Below, piece after piece: positions 31,111 to 38,951 of a DNA stretch of 64,000 nt. The translations under genes and the position numbers were made by a program. The first letter of the stretch is position 1, and every line of letters starts with the position of its first letter. Source of the DNA: Streptomyces triculaminicus (GTDB lineage Bacteria > Actinomycetota > Actinomycetes > Streptomycetales > Streptomycetaceae); contig NZ_JAFMOF010000003.1 of NCBI RefSeq assembly GCF_017349075.1, forward strand, positions 1,054,001 through 1,118,000, read 5' to 3'. Under the pieces are notes generated by a model, which was given only the letters and a program-made list of their open reading frames with translations, made no database searches and was not told where the DNA came from.

Positions 31111-33240
31111 ATGGCAGACTCGCCCCAGAATCGAGCTGTAGACACAGCGATGGATGTTCGAACGGGGTCGGGGCAAGCGGTGGGCGAGCGACGGAAAAAC
31201 GGGGCACATGCGGACAAAGGCTCCGGACTTGCTTATGGTCGCCGGGGGAAGCGGGGCACCCCGCGCCGCGTCGCACCGTACCGCGACGTCCTGAACCGTC
31301 TCCGGCCCGCCTACCCCCGCCCCGGGCGCACGGGCCACCGCCGCTGGATACCCTCCTGGCGCCAGGTCCTGGGCTCCTTCGGCATCCTGGCCGGCGCGTT
31401 CACGGCCACCGTCGCGATCCTCTACGCGCGCACCGACATACCCTCCGACCTCAACGCCTTCGCCACCCAGCAGGACAACGTCTACTACTACGCCGACGGC
31501 ACCGAGATGGCCCGCACGGGCCCGGTCGACCGGCAGGACACGGCCCTGGAGAAGGTCCCCGAGAAGGTGCGCTGGGCCGCGCTCGCCGCCGAGAACGAGA
31601 CCTTCTACTCCGACAGCGGCATCTCCGTCAGCGGCATGACGCGCGCCGTCTCCCGGATGCTCACCGGCGGCGACACCCAGGGCGGCTCCACCATCACCCA
31701 GCAGTACGTGAAGAACGCCTACCTCAACCAGCAGCAGACCTTCAGCCGCAAGCTCACCGAGATGTTCATCGCGATCAAGCTCGACAACAAGATGAGCAAG
31801 TCGGACATCCTCGAGGGCTACCTCAACACCAGCTGGTACGGGCGCGGCAGCTACGGCATCCAGCGCGCCGCCCACGCCTACTACGGCAAGGACGTCTCGC
31901 AGCTCGACGCGAGCGAGGGCGCCTTCCTCGCCTCCCTGCTCAAGGGCGCCGCGCTCTATGATCCGGCGGTCAGCGCCAAGAACCACGAGCGCGCCGTGGA
32001 GCGCTGGAACTGGATCCTCGACCGCATGGTCACCATCGGCAAGCTCTCGCCGAAGGAGCGGGCCGGCTACACCCGCTTCCCCGAGCCCAAGGCGCCGCCC
32101 AAGCCGGCCGGGCTCAGCGGCCAGACCGGCTACCTCGTCGACACCGCCCGCGCCTATGTGAGCGCCCACACCGAGGTCTCCGACGCCGACTTCGACCTCG
32201 GCGGCTACCAGATCCGCACCACCTTCCGGAGGCAGGACGTGGAGGAGCTGGCCAAGGCCGTCGAGGACGTCCGCAAGGGGCTGGACCCCGACAAGCGCGA
32301 GAGCGACCGGAACGTGCGCGTCGGCGCCGCCTCCGTGGCCACCGACGGGCGCATCCTCGCCCTCTACGGCGGCCCCGACTACCTCAAGCAGGGCTTCAAC
32401 GACGCCAACTCCACCGTCGTCCCCGCGGGCACCACCTTCGGCCCCTTCGTCTACGCGGCAGCCCTGCGCGACGGCATCCAGCGCCAGCGCGGCGGCCCCC
32501 GCGTCACCGTGACGCCCGCGACCGTCTACAACGGCGACGACAAGGTGGCCATTCGCACCCCCGAGGGCCCCTACTGGGACCGCTCGGGGAAGATCGTCAA
32601 GGCGTCCAACGACGGCGGCAGGTCCTACGGCCCCATCACCCTCAAGGACGCCGTCGCGCGGTCCGTGAACTCCCCGATCATGCAGCTGGGCATGGACGTG
32701 GGCCTGGACCGGGTGGGCAGGGTGGCCGTGCAGACGGGCCTGCTCGCCGAGAGCCTGGGCGCCAAGGTGCCCGCCTTCTCCCTTGGTACGAGCACGCCCA
32801 GCGCCATCCGTATGGCCGGCGCCTACGCCACCTTCGCCGCCAAGGGCATGAACAGCGAGCCGTACTCCGTGGACCGGCTCAGCCGCAATGGCGACCCGCT
32901 GGAGGTGGAGAAGCCCTCCGCCGAGCGCGCCCTGCCCGTGAGCGTGGCCGCGGCGGTGGACGAGGCGCTGCGCGACTCCGTCCGGCGCGGCGCCGCGACG
33001 GCGGCCGCGGCCGCCGGGACCGGCGTGGCGGGCACGCCCGGCACGGGCCCGGACAACAAGTCGGCCTGGTTCGCCGGCTACCGCGGCCGGACCGCGACCG
33101 CCGTCTCGCTCTTCCGCATCGACCCGAAGACCCAGGAGCCGCTGAAGCTGGACGGCCTGGGCGGCGCCGCCGCGTCGGTGCGCGGCAGCACGTACCCCCT
33201 CGCCATCTGGACGGGCTACATGAGCCACGGCGGGAAGTGA
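31111..33240 (+). CDS. Class A penicillin-binding protein with intact transglycosylase but degenerate transpeptidase motifs
   Basis: A 709-residue bifunctional-PBP homologue. After a 75-residue basic cytoplasmic tail, one membrane helix (about 83-106) leads to a GT51 transglycosylase domain. Its catalytic Glu161 (AAENETF) and GGSTITQQYVKN are both present, so glycan polymerisation is likely intact. The transpeptidase domain keeps its overall sequence and the SVN motif (518-520). The SxxK motif, however, reads GTTFGPF: Ser441 is Thr and Lys444 is Gly. The KTG motif reads TPG (642-644). Acylation by substrate or beta-lactam is therefore doubtful. The divergent BlaI-type repressor suggests inducible expression. 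Start ATG 31111 lacks a clear ribosome site. Confidence 0.88.
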   Translation: MADSPQNRAVDTAMDVRTGSGQAVGERRKNGAHADKGSGLAYGRRGKRGTPRRVAPYRDVLNRLRPAYPRPGRTGHRRWIPSWRQVLGSFGILAGAFTATVAILYARTDIPSDLNAFATQQDNVYYYADGTEMARTGPVDRQDTALEKVPEKVRWAALAAENETFYSDSGISVSGMTRAVSRMLTGGDTQGGSTITQQYVKNAYLNQQQTFSRKLTEMFIAIKLDNKMSKSDILEGYLNTSWYGRGSYGIQRAAHAYYGKDVSQLDASEGAFLASLLKGAALYDPAVSAKNHERAVERWNWILDRMVTIGKLSPKERAGYTRFPEPKAPPKPAGLSGQTGYLVDTARAYVSAHTEVSDADFDLGGYQIRTTFRRQDVEELAKAVEDVRKGLDPDKRESDRNVRVGAASVATDGRILALYGGPDYLKQGFNDANSTVVPAGTTFGPFVYAAALRDGIQRQRGGPRVTVTPATVYNGDDKVAIRTPEGPYWDRSGKIVKASNDGGRSYGPITLKDAVARSVNSPIMQLGMDVGLDRVGRVAVQTGLLAESLGAKVPAFSLGTSTPSAIRMAGAYATFAAKGMNSEPYSVDRLSRNGDPLEVEKPSAERALPVSVAAAVDEALRDSVRRGAATAAAAAGTGVAGTPGTGPDNKSAWFAGYRGRTATAVSLFRIDPKTQEPLKLDGLGGAAASVRGSTYPLAIWTGYMSHGGK

Positions 33241-33241
33241 C

Positions 33242-33256
33242 GGGGCCGGCGGCCCC
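33242..33256. terminator. Short hairpin between convergent genes
   Basis: GGGGCC (33242-33247) and GGCCCC (33251-33256) flank a GGC loop between the PBP stop at 33240 and the convergent stop at 33262. Small but well placed. Confidence 0.5.
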
Positions 33257-33261
33257 GCCGG

Positions 33262-34524
33262 CTACTTGATGAAGGTCTTCCAGTCCGGGGACTGCGCGGG
33301 GTCCAGCCCGCGCAGCTTGGCGAGCACCTTCGGGTCCTGGGCGTCCAGCCAGTCGGCCACCTGCCGGAAGGAGACGCAGCGCACCCCGTCCCGGCGGCAG
33401 ACGTCCTTCATCACGTCCTCCATGGCCTTCATGTAGATGCCCCCGTTCCAGGTCTCGAAGTGGTTGCCGATGAACAGCGGGGCGCGGCTGCCGTTGTAGA
33501 CGCGGTTGAAGCCGTTGAGGTACCCCTCGGTGGTCTCCTTCTGCCATGCCGCGCGCTTGGCGGGATCGCCGTTGGTGTTGTCACCGGACTGGTTGAAGAG
33601 GAAGTTGAAGTCCATCGAGAGGACCTGGCGCTCGCTCTTGGGGTAGGGCAGCAGCTGCAGCGGGAAGTTCCAGATGCCGTCGATCTGCGACGGCCACAGC
33701 TGGAAGTCGCCGGGGGAGCTGGCGTCGTAGCGCCAGCCGAAGGACTTGGCCGCCGGTATGAGCGTCTTCTGCCCCTCCAGGCAGGGGGCGCGGCCGCCGA
33801 CGAGCTCCTTCTCGTAGTCGAAGGGCAGCGGGGGCAGGCTCTTGAAGCCGGTGTTCGTCTTCCAGTTCTGCACGAACGCGTAGGACTGCTCTATCTCCTT
33901 CTTCCACTCCTCGGTGCTCCAGTCCCCGCCGCCGTTCTTGCCGCAGAAGTGGCCGTTGAAGTGCGTGCCTATCTCGTTGCCCTCCAGCCACGCGCCGCGC
34001 AGCTGGGCCAGGGTGTCCTTGATGTGCGCGTCGGAGGTGAAGTCGATGGCCGCGTCGCCCGGCTTGTGCTTGGGCGGCAGGTACTTCTGCCGGTCCGCCT
34101 TCGGCAGCAGGTAGATGCCGGTCAGGAAGTAGGTCATCTGCGCGTTGTTCTGCCGGGCGACCGCGCGGAAGTGGGAGAAGAGCTTGTCGTCGTTCTCCAG
34201 GGCGCCGTCCCAGGAGAAGACGACGAACTGCGGCGGCTTCTCGCCCGGCTTCAGCTTCTCGGGCTTGGCCACCTTCGGCTGCGGACCGGTGTAGGACGTC
34301 GAGCCGTCCCCGAGGACCCTGACCTTCCCGTCCCACACCTCTTCCGGCTTCTTGCCGCCGTTGGCCTTCTCCTTCGCCTCGCCGTCCGGCTTCGACGCGG
34401 AGGAGGCGGAGGCGTCCTTGCGGCCGTCCCCGCCGGTATCGCCCTGCGTCAGCGCGACCACGAGGGCCACGGCCACGCACGCGGCGCCCAGAGCCGTCCC
34501 CCCGTACAGAGACCTCTTCGACAA
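33262..34524 (-). CDS. Exported polysaccharide-deacetylase-family protein
   Basis: A 420-residue protein with an N-terminal signal/anchor (residues 8-26), a polar Lys/Gly/Ser linker and a NodB-like domain. Metal-site candidates are the aspartate in FVVFSWDGALEN (in place of the usual TFDDG) and the two histidines in GTHFNGHFCG (HxxxH). The C-terminal FIGNHFETWNGGIYMKAM is characteristic of this Streptomyces subgroup. The TTG start at 34524 is supported by AGGAGCACGAAG. It probably deacetylates a surface glycan. The substrate is unknown, and the altered first motif leaves activity open. Confidence 0.78.
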   Translation of the reverse strand: MSKRSLYGGTALGAACVAVALVVALTQGDTGGDGRKDASASSASKPDGEAKEKANGGKKPEEVWDGKVRVLGDGSTSYTGPQPKVAKPEKLKPGEKPPQFVVFSWDGALENDDKLFSHFRAVARQNNAQMTYFLTGIYLLPKADRQKYLPPKHKPGDAAIDFTSDAHIKDTLAQLRGAWLEGNEIGTHFNGHFCGKNGGGDWSTEEWKKEIEQSYAFVQNWKTNTGFKSLPPLPFDYEKELVGGRAPCLEGQKTLIPAAKSFGWRYDASSPGDFQLWPSQIDGIWNFPLQLLPYPKSERQVLSMDFNFLFNQSGDNTNGDPAKRAAWQKETTEGYLNGFNRVYNGSRAPLFIGNHFETWNGGIYMKAMEDVMKDVCRRDGVRCVSFRQVADWLDAQDPKVLAKLRGLDPAQSPDWKTFIK

Positions 34525-34567
34525 CTTCGTGCTCCTGTGCGCCGGTACATGTGTTTCGGCGCCAGTA

Positions 34568-34639
34568 TCACAGGCCCGTGCGACCGCTCCGCAGCCCGGG
34601 ATGGTCCGCGACCACCGTGCACGAGCCGGGCGCGATCTC
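34568..34639 (-). pseudogene. Displaced 3' end of a PTH2-family gene (scar of integration)
   Basis: Twenty-three codons and a stop match the end of the intact peptidyl-tRNA-hydrolase gene at 40159. The first 16 codons (EIAPGSCTVVADHPGL here, EIAPGSATVIADHPAL there) agree at 13 residues and 39 of 48 bases. Similarity stops abruptly to the right of 34639, exactly at the 11-base repeat. This is what remains of the original gene end when an element inserts and brings its own replacement end. Confidence 0.7.
34629..34639. repeat. Left attachment-site core (attL candidate)
   Basis: GGCGCGATCTC occurs here and at 40211-40221 in the same orientation. It lies at the exact border of the similarity between the PTH2 fragment and the PTH2 gene, with a serine recombinase remnant starting 42 bases to the right. 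Confidence 0.6.
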
Positions 34640-34680
34640 CCTGACCCTCGGCATAACTCGTGTACTAGGGGTGTGTAGTT

Positions 34681-34923
34681 ATGAACGTCTTCATCCCGAA
34701 AAGGGCGGCTTTGTACTGCCGGCTCTCCTGCGAGCCCGACGGCTCGCTGGAGAAGGCGGAGCGCCAGGAGGCCGACGACCGGGCGATGGGTGCGCGCTTG
34801 TCGTGGCCGGAGTTCTGCTGCGTGTACGTCGATGTCCGGTGCAGCTACCTGGTTGGGACGCTGGTCCAGGCAGCCGCGTTCGGCTCGGTCGGTAGATCTT
34901 GTGCGGTCGCTCCCGCGGTGTGA
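34681..34923 (+). pseudogene. Truncated serine site-specific recombinase (integrase remnant)
   Basis: Eighty residues remain. The beginning matches the N-terminal catalytic domain of large serine integrases: RAALYCRLS contains the tyrosine-arginine-serine motif with the nucleophilic serine, and ERQEADDRAMGA resembles the following helix. After WPEFCCVYVD the similarity is lost, and the frame stops at 34923, so the rest of the resolvase domain and the DNA-binding domains are missing. It starts 42 bases from the putative attL, the usual place for an integrase gene. It cannot be functional as it stands. Confidence 0.7.
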
Positions 34924-34977
34924 CCTCGTTCCGGCAGTCGAGGTATGAGGTTTTCTGTTCGGGCCCTGTTCGGGCCG

Positions 34978-35226
34978 CTATTCCGTAGTGCCGCGGCAGA
35001 GGCCCTCGACGCGGAACCACAGGCCCGGGGCGTAGACCGCATGGATGACGGCTTCCTCTCCTCTCGTGACCCGGAGGACTCTCAGGGCCCCGGCGGGAAG
35101 TAGGTCGTATTGGTACGTGATCTCGGAATTCCCTTCGACGGTGTCGTCGTAGGAGATATCCGCCCTGCGCTCGTTCGCGTATTCCTTTGGCGGCCGGTTC
35201 TCCACCAGCTTGATGAAGACGCTCAT
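34978..35226 (-). CDS. Small hypothetical protein
   Basis: An 82-residue, mostly beta-stranded protein beginning MSVFIKLVENRPPKEYANER and ending VEGLCRGTTE. It has no membrane segment, signal or known motif. The ATG at 35226 is preferred to an upstream open extension that is Arg/Pro-rich and looks non-coding. It lies alone in the left part of the island, just after the recombinase remnant. Its A/T content is above the surroundings, fitting recent acquisition. Function unknown. Confidence 0.55.
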   Translation of the reverse strand: MSVFIKLVENRPPKEYANERRADISYDDTVEGNSEITYQYDLLPAGALRVLRVTRGEEAVIHAVYAPGLWFRVEGLCRGTTE

Positions 35227-35451
35227 GGGGCCAACGGTACGGTCGTTTCGCGGGCTTCGCCCTCCGGGGGCGAGGGGAGGCCGCGGCGTCCGCCGGCCGG
35301 GGCCCTGCTCCTGTTCACGGCGGCCTGGCAGAGGGCGGAGCGGAGCCTCCTTCACGCGGGGTGAAGCCGGGCAAGTCGAGGTGGCGATTGACCGATGCCT
35401 CTCGGCCCGCCGACCCGGGGGCTCGTGCAGGGCATGCACGGCATGGGCTGT

Positions 35452-35742
35452 TCAGGCGTCGCCGTGCTGTGGGCGGTCGGCAGCCGAAGCCCGGCTGGTC
35501 GCCAGCCAGGATCGCGCGGGTTCGGCGGGATGCGTGGTGTCCACGGTGAGGTGGAGCCGGGTACCGCCTTCGCGGCCGGCCGGGTAGCTGCGTTGTTCGG
35601 TGGAATCGAAGCAGTTCCGGAGGACTTCCGCGACGCGGCGGGCGGTCTCGGGGGACGCGGCGACGATGCGAATGTCGGCGTACCCCGTCGGGGGCACCGG
35701 ATCCGCTGGTACAGGGGTGGGCGTGGTGTGTGCGGAGGTCAT
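35452..35742 (-). CDS. Small conserved actinobacterial protein
   Basis: A 96-residue protein with a Pro/Thr-rich start followed by an alpha/beta core YADIRIVAASPETARRVAEV and STEQRSYP. I recognise it as a small protein frequent in Streptomyces accessory regions, without known function. The ATG at 35742 follows GGAGGCGTCGAAC and overlaps the upstream stop (ATGA, 35739-35742). It is the last gene of a tightly coupled three-gene operon with a small membrane-type protein and a DUF5994 protein. Confidence 0.65.
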   Translation of the reverse strand: MTSAHTTPTPVPADPVPPTGYADIRIVAASPETARRVAEVLRNCFDSTEQRSYPAGREGGTRLHLTVDTTHPAEPARSWLATSRASAADRPQHGDA

Positions 35743-36014
35743 GTTCGACGCCTCCGTCCGGAGGAGATCCGGCGGTGTTCACGGTCCCCGCGTGGTTGTG
35801 CGCGGCGGTTACGGGCGAGGAGGGGGCCGGCGGGGTCGATGGTCGACCGGGGGCGCTTCCGGCTTCTGCTGTCGCGCCACGGCAGGACGCCGCTGTGGCG
35901 GAAGCCTGCGATCCTTTCGTCGTGCCGGGAGCCCCGCCGGCGGGTCGGCGGGGCTCCCACAGCGATCAGGCCCGGGATCACGGCCAGGGTGACGGCGATC
36001 TCCACTGCCCTCAC
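35739..36014 (-). CDS. Small basic protein with N-terminal hydrophobic segment
   Basis: A 91-residue reading frame that starts at GTG 36014 inside the stop region of the DUF5994 gene (4-base GTGA overlap) and ends with a 4-base ATGA overlap into the next gene. This perfect double coupling is the main evidence that it is real. The first 21 residues (VRAVEIAVTLAVIPGLIAVGA) are hydrophobic and could be a membrane anchor. The remainder is strongly basic (Arg/His-rich). No homologue recognised; function unknown. Confidence 0.5.
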   Translation of the reverse strand: MRAVEIAVTLAVIPGLIAVGAPPTRRRGSRHDERIAGFRHSGVLPWRDSRSRKRPRSTIDPAGPLLARNRRAQPRGDREHRRISSGRRRRT

Positions 36015-36571
36015 ATCCCTCGGGCGGAGCGCGGAGGTCCGGTCGGGTTCCCGGCCGGTGGTGGCGCGGTCCCGCCCTCGGTCTCCCATTCCTCTTCGCG
36101 GTCCCGTGACTCCGTCGCGTCGTCGGCCGCCCGCTCGTCCTCCATCAGCCTGCTCGCGGTGAGGAGGCTTCCGGGGGTAGTCGCGGCGGACATCAGCCGG
36201 GCGGCCGCGGCCGGGGCGGTCTCCGGCGGGATGATCAGCAGGTCCAGGCGGTCCGCGGTGCAGGAGAACACGAGGAGCTTGTGCGGGTCCTGCTCATTGG
36301 TGAACCACCCCACGTGCACCGTGTGCCCGGTGACGGGAACCTTGCGCGGGATCACGGGCCAGAAGGCCGGATTCACCGTGACGCGGGTGACCCGCCCCCA
36401 GGAGTGGGCCAGCCTTTCCGCCAGTGCGGGGAGCTCGCGGGAGAGGTCACGCGAGCGGGGCCACCAGGCACCGTCCAGAAGCCCCCGCATCGTCCCTGGC
36501 GTCAGGGAAAGGCGAGCCGGCGGCGAAGGAGCGTGCTCGTCGGTGATCGTACGGTCGATGGCGGCAGCCAT
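36011..36571 (-). CDS. DUF5994-family protein
   Basis: A 186-residue soluble protein. The family signature is LLDGAWWPRSRDLSRELPAL, followed by VHVGWFTNEQDPHKLLVFS and LLIIPPETAP. The C-terminal 45 residues are charged and disordered. DUF5994 proteins are common in actinobacteria, with no assigned role. The ATG at 36571 is chosen because the open extension upstream lacks family character. It heads the three-gene overlapping operon and is divergent from a second DUF5994 gene, about 308 bases away. Confidence 0.75.
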   Translation of the reverse strand: MAAAIDRTITDEHAPSPPARLSLTPGTMRGLLDGAWWPRSRDLSRELPALAERLAHSWGRVTRVTVNPAFWPVIPRKVPVTGHTVHVGWFTNEQDPHKLLVFSCTADRLDLLIIPPETAPAAAARLMSAATTPGSLLTASRLMEDERAADDATESRDREEEWETEGGTAPPPAGNPTGPPRSARGM

Positions 36572-36879
36572 GATACGAACCCTGCCCCGGGCGCGCCGTC
36601 GGCGGCCCGGCATGGTGACTCGCCGGGAACGACACCCGCATGGAGGCCGGTGTACGAAGTATTCCCGGTCTCCCCACCCTATCTCCGGGAGGCGGTCCGC
36701 AGGCCTCGCTCGACCAGGCAACCTTGCGGGAACGCGGCCGTGCGACGGCCCTGTGGGGCGACCCTGCTGCCGGCCTGCGGAGTACGGTGGGGTTTCCAGG
36801 AACGCTTCGCCCGGTGCTGCCGGCACATCGCCGGACGACGGGCGAATGCGCGGAATTCTCGGAGACAGGCGAGCACACC
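36572..36879. other. 308-base intergenic region between divergent DUF5994 paralogues
   Basis: No coding frame was accepted here, although the + frame upstream of 36880 is open from 36640. TACGAAGTAT near 36653-36662 is a local A/T-rich spot that could hold a -10 element. No clear dyad or terminator was found. Confidence 0.5.
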
Positions 36880-37356
36880 ATGGCCGATTCCGACACCCCA
36901 CGCCTTCCCGGGCTTCTGCCGGACGCGATTCACCATGCCGTGAGACCGGGGACGGCGCTCCTGCGGCTGGAGACGACGCACGAGCGCGGGGGAGTCCTGG
37001 ACGGCGCGTGGTGGCCGCGTTCCCGCGACATCCAGGCCGAGCTTCCCGGTCTGATCAGCGCCCTGACCGAGCACCTCGGGCCCATCATGCGCGTGGGCCT
37101 GGACGGGAGTGCCTGGGAGGAGCTCCCGACGCGGCTGACCGTCGACGACCGGGTCGTGCACATCGACTCCTTCCCCGTCGGTGACGACACGGTCCTCATC
37201 ACCCGGGGCGACAACGATCACTTCGCCCTGCTGGTGATCCCGCCCGACGCGGCACCCGACGCGGCACGAGCCGCAATGGCCAAAGCCGTACGGGCCGACA
37301 ACGTCACCCAGGCCGAACAGATCCTCATCGACACCGGCAGCACCCCGCGGACCTGA
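36880..37356 (+). CDS. DUF5994-family protein (second copy)
   Basis: A 158-residue paralogue of the neighbouring gene, with VLDGAWWPRSRDIQAELPGL, VHIDSFPVGDDTVLI and LLVIPPDAAPDAARAAM at the same relative positions. It lacks the long charged tail of the other copy. The ATG at 36880 is preceded by GGAGACAGGCGAGC. Divergent placement of two family members suggests an old duplication that inverted, or a two-protein unit with shared control. Function unknown. Confidence 0.75.
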   Translation: MADSDTPRLPGLLPDAIHHAVRPGTALLRLETTHERGGVLDGAWWPRSRDIQAELPGLISALTEHLGPIMRVGLDGSAWEELPTRLTVDDRVVHIDSFPVGDDTVLITRGDNDHFALLVIPPDAAPDAARAAMAKAVRADNVTQAEQILIDTGSTPRT

Positions 37357-37495
37357 ACGCCCGGGCAGCAATGGCATCCGGTCGGCCGAGGAAGGACAGC
37401 CGGGGCGAAGAACCGCGCCTTCCTCGCCGCCCCCCACAGCCCGCTTCACCACCGTGCACCGGGCGGGGTTCGTCACGACAGCCGGATCGCCCGGC

Positions 37496-37840
37496 TCACT
37501 TGGGCGGGAGTGCGGCAGCGGCTTCCCGGCCCAGGTGCAGCCAGCCGTCCAGGACGTCGTCGTCGAGGACCTCCCCCGCCACCAGCACCCACCCTTTCGA
37601 GATCCGGCCGCGGAACTCGTACGGCCGCGCGCCGGGCTGGGCGAGAGCCTGCGGAGTGGCCTCCGGGGCGACGCGCACCAGCAGGTCGTCGCCGACCACA
37701 CCGACCGCCGTGTTCCCCCGCACCATGAAGACGAGTCCGCCGAACATCTTCTTCGCGACGACCGCGTCGGTCTCCTCCAGCAGCTCTCGCACCCGTTCCG
37801 CGAGCACCTCGTCATAGGCCGTGGCCCTCACGTTACCCAC
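37496..37840 (-). CDS. TfoX/Sxy N-terminal-domain protein
   Basis: A 114-residue protein consisting only of the TfoX N-terminal domain. The tell-tale sequence is KKMFGGLVFMVRGNTAVGV, followed by LLVRVAPEA and SKGWVLVAGEVLDDDVLDGWL. In proteobacteria TfoX/Sxy activates competence genes with CRP. Stand-alone N-terminal domains in actinobacteria have no shown role. Start is GTG at 37840. It is divergent from the first VOC gene (130 bases). Confidence 0.8.
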   Translation of the reverse strand: MGNVRATAYDEVLAERVRELLEETDAVVAKKMFGGLVFMVRGNTAVGVVGDDLLVRVAPEATPQALAQPGARPYEFRGRISKGWVLVAGEVLDDDVLDGWLHLGREAAAALPPK

Positions 37841-37970
37841 GCGTCACGGCACTCGCTCGTGCACTCCCCACCACGAGTCATATAGGACATTCCTCGCCCT
37901 GCATGCTCGTTACGGTCGTCTCCGGAAGGCGAAACTCCGCCCAGCCGATCCGCAGCAAGAGGAGAAGACC

Positions 37971-38372
37971 ATGGCCGACACACACGCCGGCAACAGTGCC
38001 CTGAGCGGCAAGGTCCTGTCGCACGCGATCTGGGCCGAGGACGGAGGCGAGCTCGCGGAGTTCTATGCCGCCGCCCTCGGTGCGCAGGTCTCCGAGCCGT
38101 ACCGGGACGAGGACGGCAACCCGGCGGCCTTCCCCGTGTGGGTCGGCGACATGATGTACGTCTTCTGGTCCGCGACGTCGTTCAAGGCCCCCACCTGGCC
38201 CCAGGACGAACTTCCCTTCCACATGGACATCAGGTTCGACGACGTCGAGGCGGCGGAGAAGCGGCTCCTGGAACTGGGTGCCACCAAGCTCGCCCACCAG
38301 CCGGGCGGGGACCACTGGACCGTTCTGCTCGACCCCTCCGGCCAGCCCTTCTGCATCAGCAGCACCCACTGA
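37971..38372 (+). CDS. VOC-superfamily (glyoxalase/bleomycin-resistance-like) protein
   Basis: A 133-residue single-domain vicinal-oxygen-chelate protein. Two beta-alpha-beta-beta-beta halves are visible: HAIWAEDGGELAEFYAAALGA and HMDIRFDDVEAAEKRLLELGA, ending WTVLLDPSGQPFCIS. Metal-ligand candidates are His and Glu in these halves. The ATG at 37971 is preceded by AAGAGGAGAAGACC, an excellent site. Members isomerise, cleave or sequester small molecules, and the substrate here is not predictable. It begins a same-strand set of three small genes. Confidence 0.82.
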   Translation: MADTHAGNSALSGKVLSHAIWAEDGGELAEFYAAALGAQVSEPYRDEDGNPAAFPVWVGDMMYVFWSATSFKAPTWPQDELPFHMDIRFDDVEAAEKRLLELGATKLAHQPGGDHWTVLLDPSGQPFCISSTH

Positions 38373-38511
38373 CGACCCCAGCCGCTCACAGCGGTTGCTC
38401 TCACCAGGACGGCTGCCCCCGGAGTGCACCTCCGCCCCCACCGGCGGAGAAAGGAACCGCGAGGTGCCCCTGCTCGCCGGTGAAGGCCGCACCCCCGACC
38501 ATGGAGGATGC

Positions 38512-38919
38512 ATGCCGTTCGCTCCCTGCCTGAGTGTCAAGGACACCGCGGCCAGCATCGCGTTCTACAAACAGCTCGGTTTCGACGTCGATTCCAGCAC
38601 CGCTCGCCCCGGCGACGACATCCACATGCTGCTCTACCAGGGCGGATTCTGCGCCATGCTCTACAGCAACGCCGACTTGAAGGACTGGCTGCCCGTCCTG
38701 GCCGACACCCCCATCGGCTTCGCCGGCATGTTCTACCTCGGCGTGGACGACTTCGACGGCGCCCACGACCGCATCTCCCGGCACGCCGAGATCGTCAAGG
38801 ACACCGGCACCGACCACACCGGCCAGCGCATGTTCTACTTCCGCGACCCGGACGGCTACGTCGTCGGCATCAACGACCAGGCCGCCTTCCAGGCCAGCGA
38901 CCTCGGCAAATACGCCTGA
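38512..38919 (+). CDS. VOC-superfamily protein, bleomycin-resistance-like
   Basis: A 135-residue VOC protein, distinct from the preceding one. It begins CLSVKDTAASIAFYKQLGF, has GFAGMFYLGVDDFDGAHDR in the middle and ends with FYFRDPDGYVVGIND, the usual final strand. Bleomycin-binding relatives act as dimers that sequester the drug; others are enzymes. The ATG at 38512 has GGAGGATGC directly upstream. It lies 139 bases after the first VOC gene and 32 bases before a SnoaL-like gene, so the second and third genes probably share a transcript. Confidence 0.82.
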   Translation: MPFAPCLSVKDTAASIAFYKQLGFDVDSSTARPGDDIHMLLYQGGFCAMLYSNADLKDWLPVLADTPIGFAGMFYLGVDDFDGAHDRISRHAEIVKDTGTDHTGQRMFYFRDPDGYVVGINDQAAFQASDLGKYA

Positions 38920-38951
38920 CCCGGGGTCCGGACAACCGAGAGACAACAACC

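Noticed and set aside
34551..34895. 114-codon + strand frame across the left att region
   Set aside because: It reads through the PTH2 scar in antisense and through the recombinase start in another frame. The recombinase frame at 34681 has real similarity.
38401..38949. 182-codon minus-strand frame over the second VOC gene
   Set aside because: Shadow of a VOC gene with a strong ribosome site; no recognised motif.
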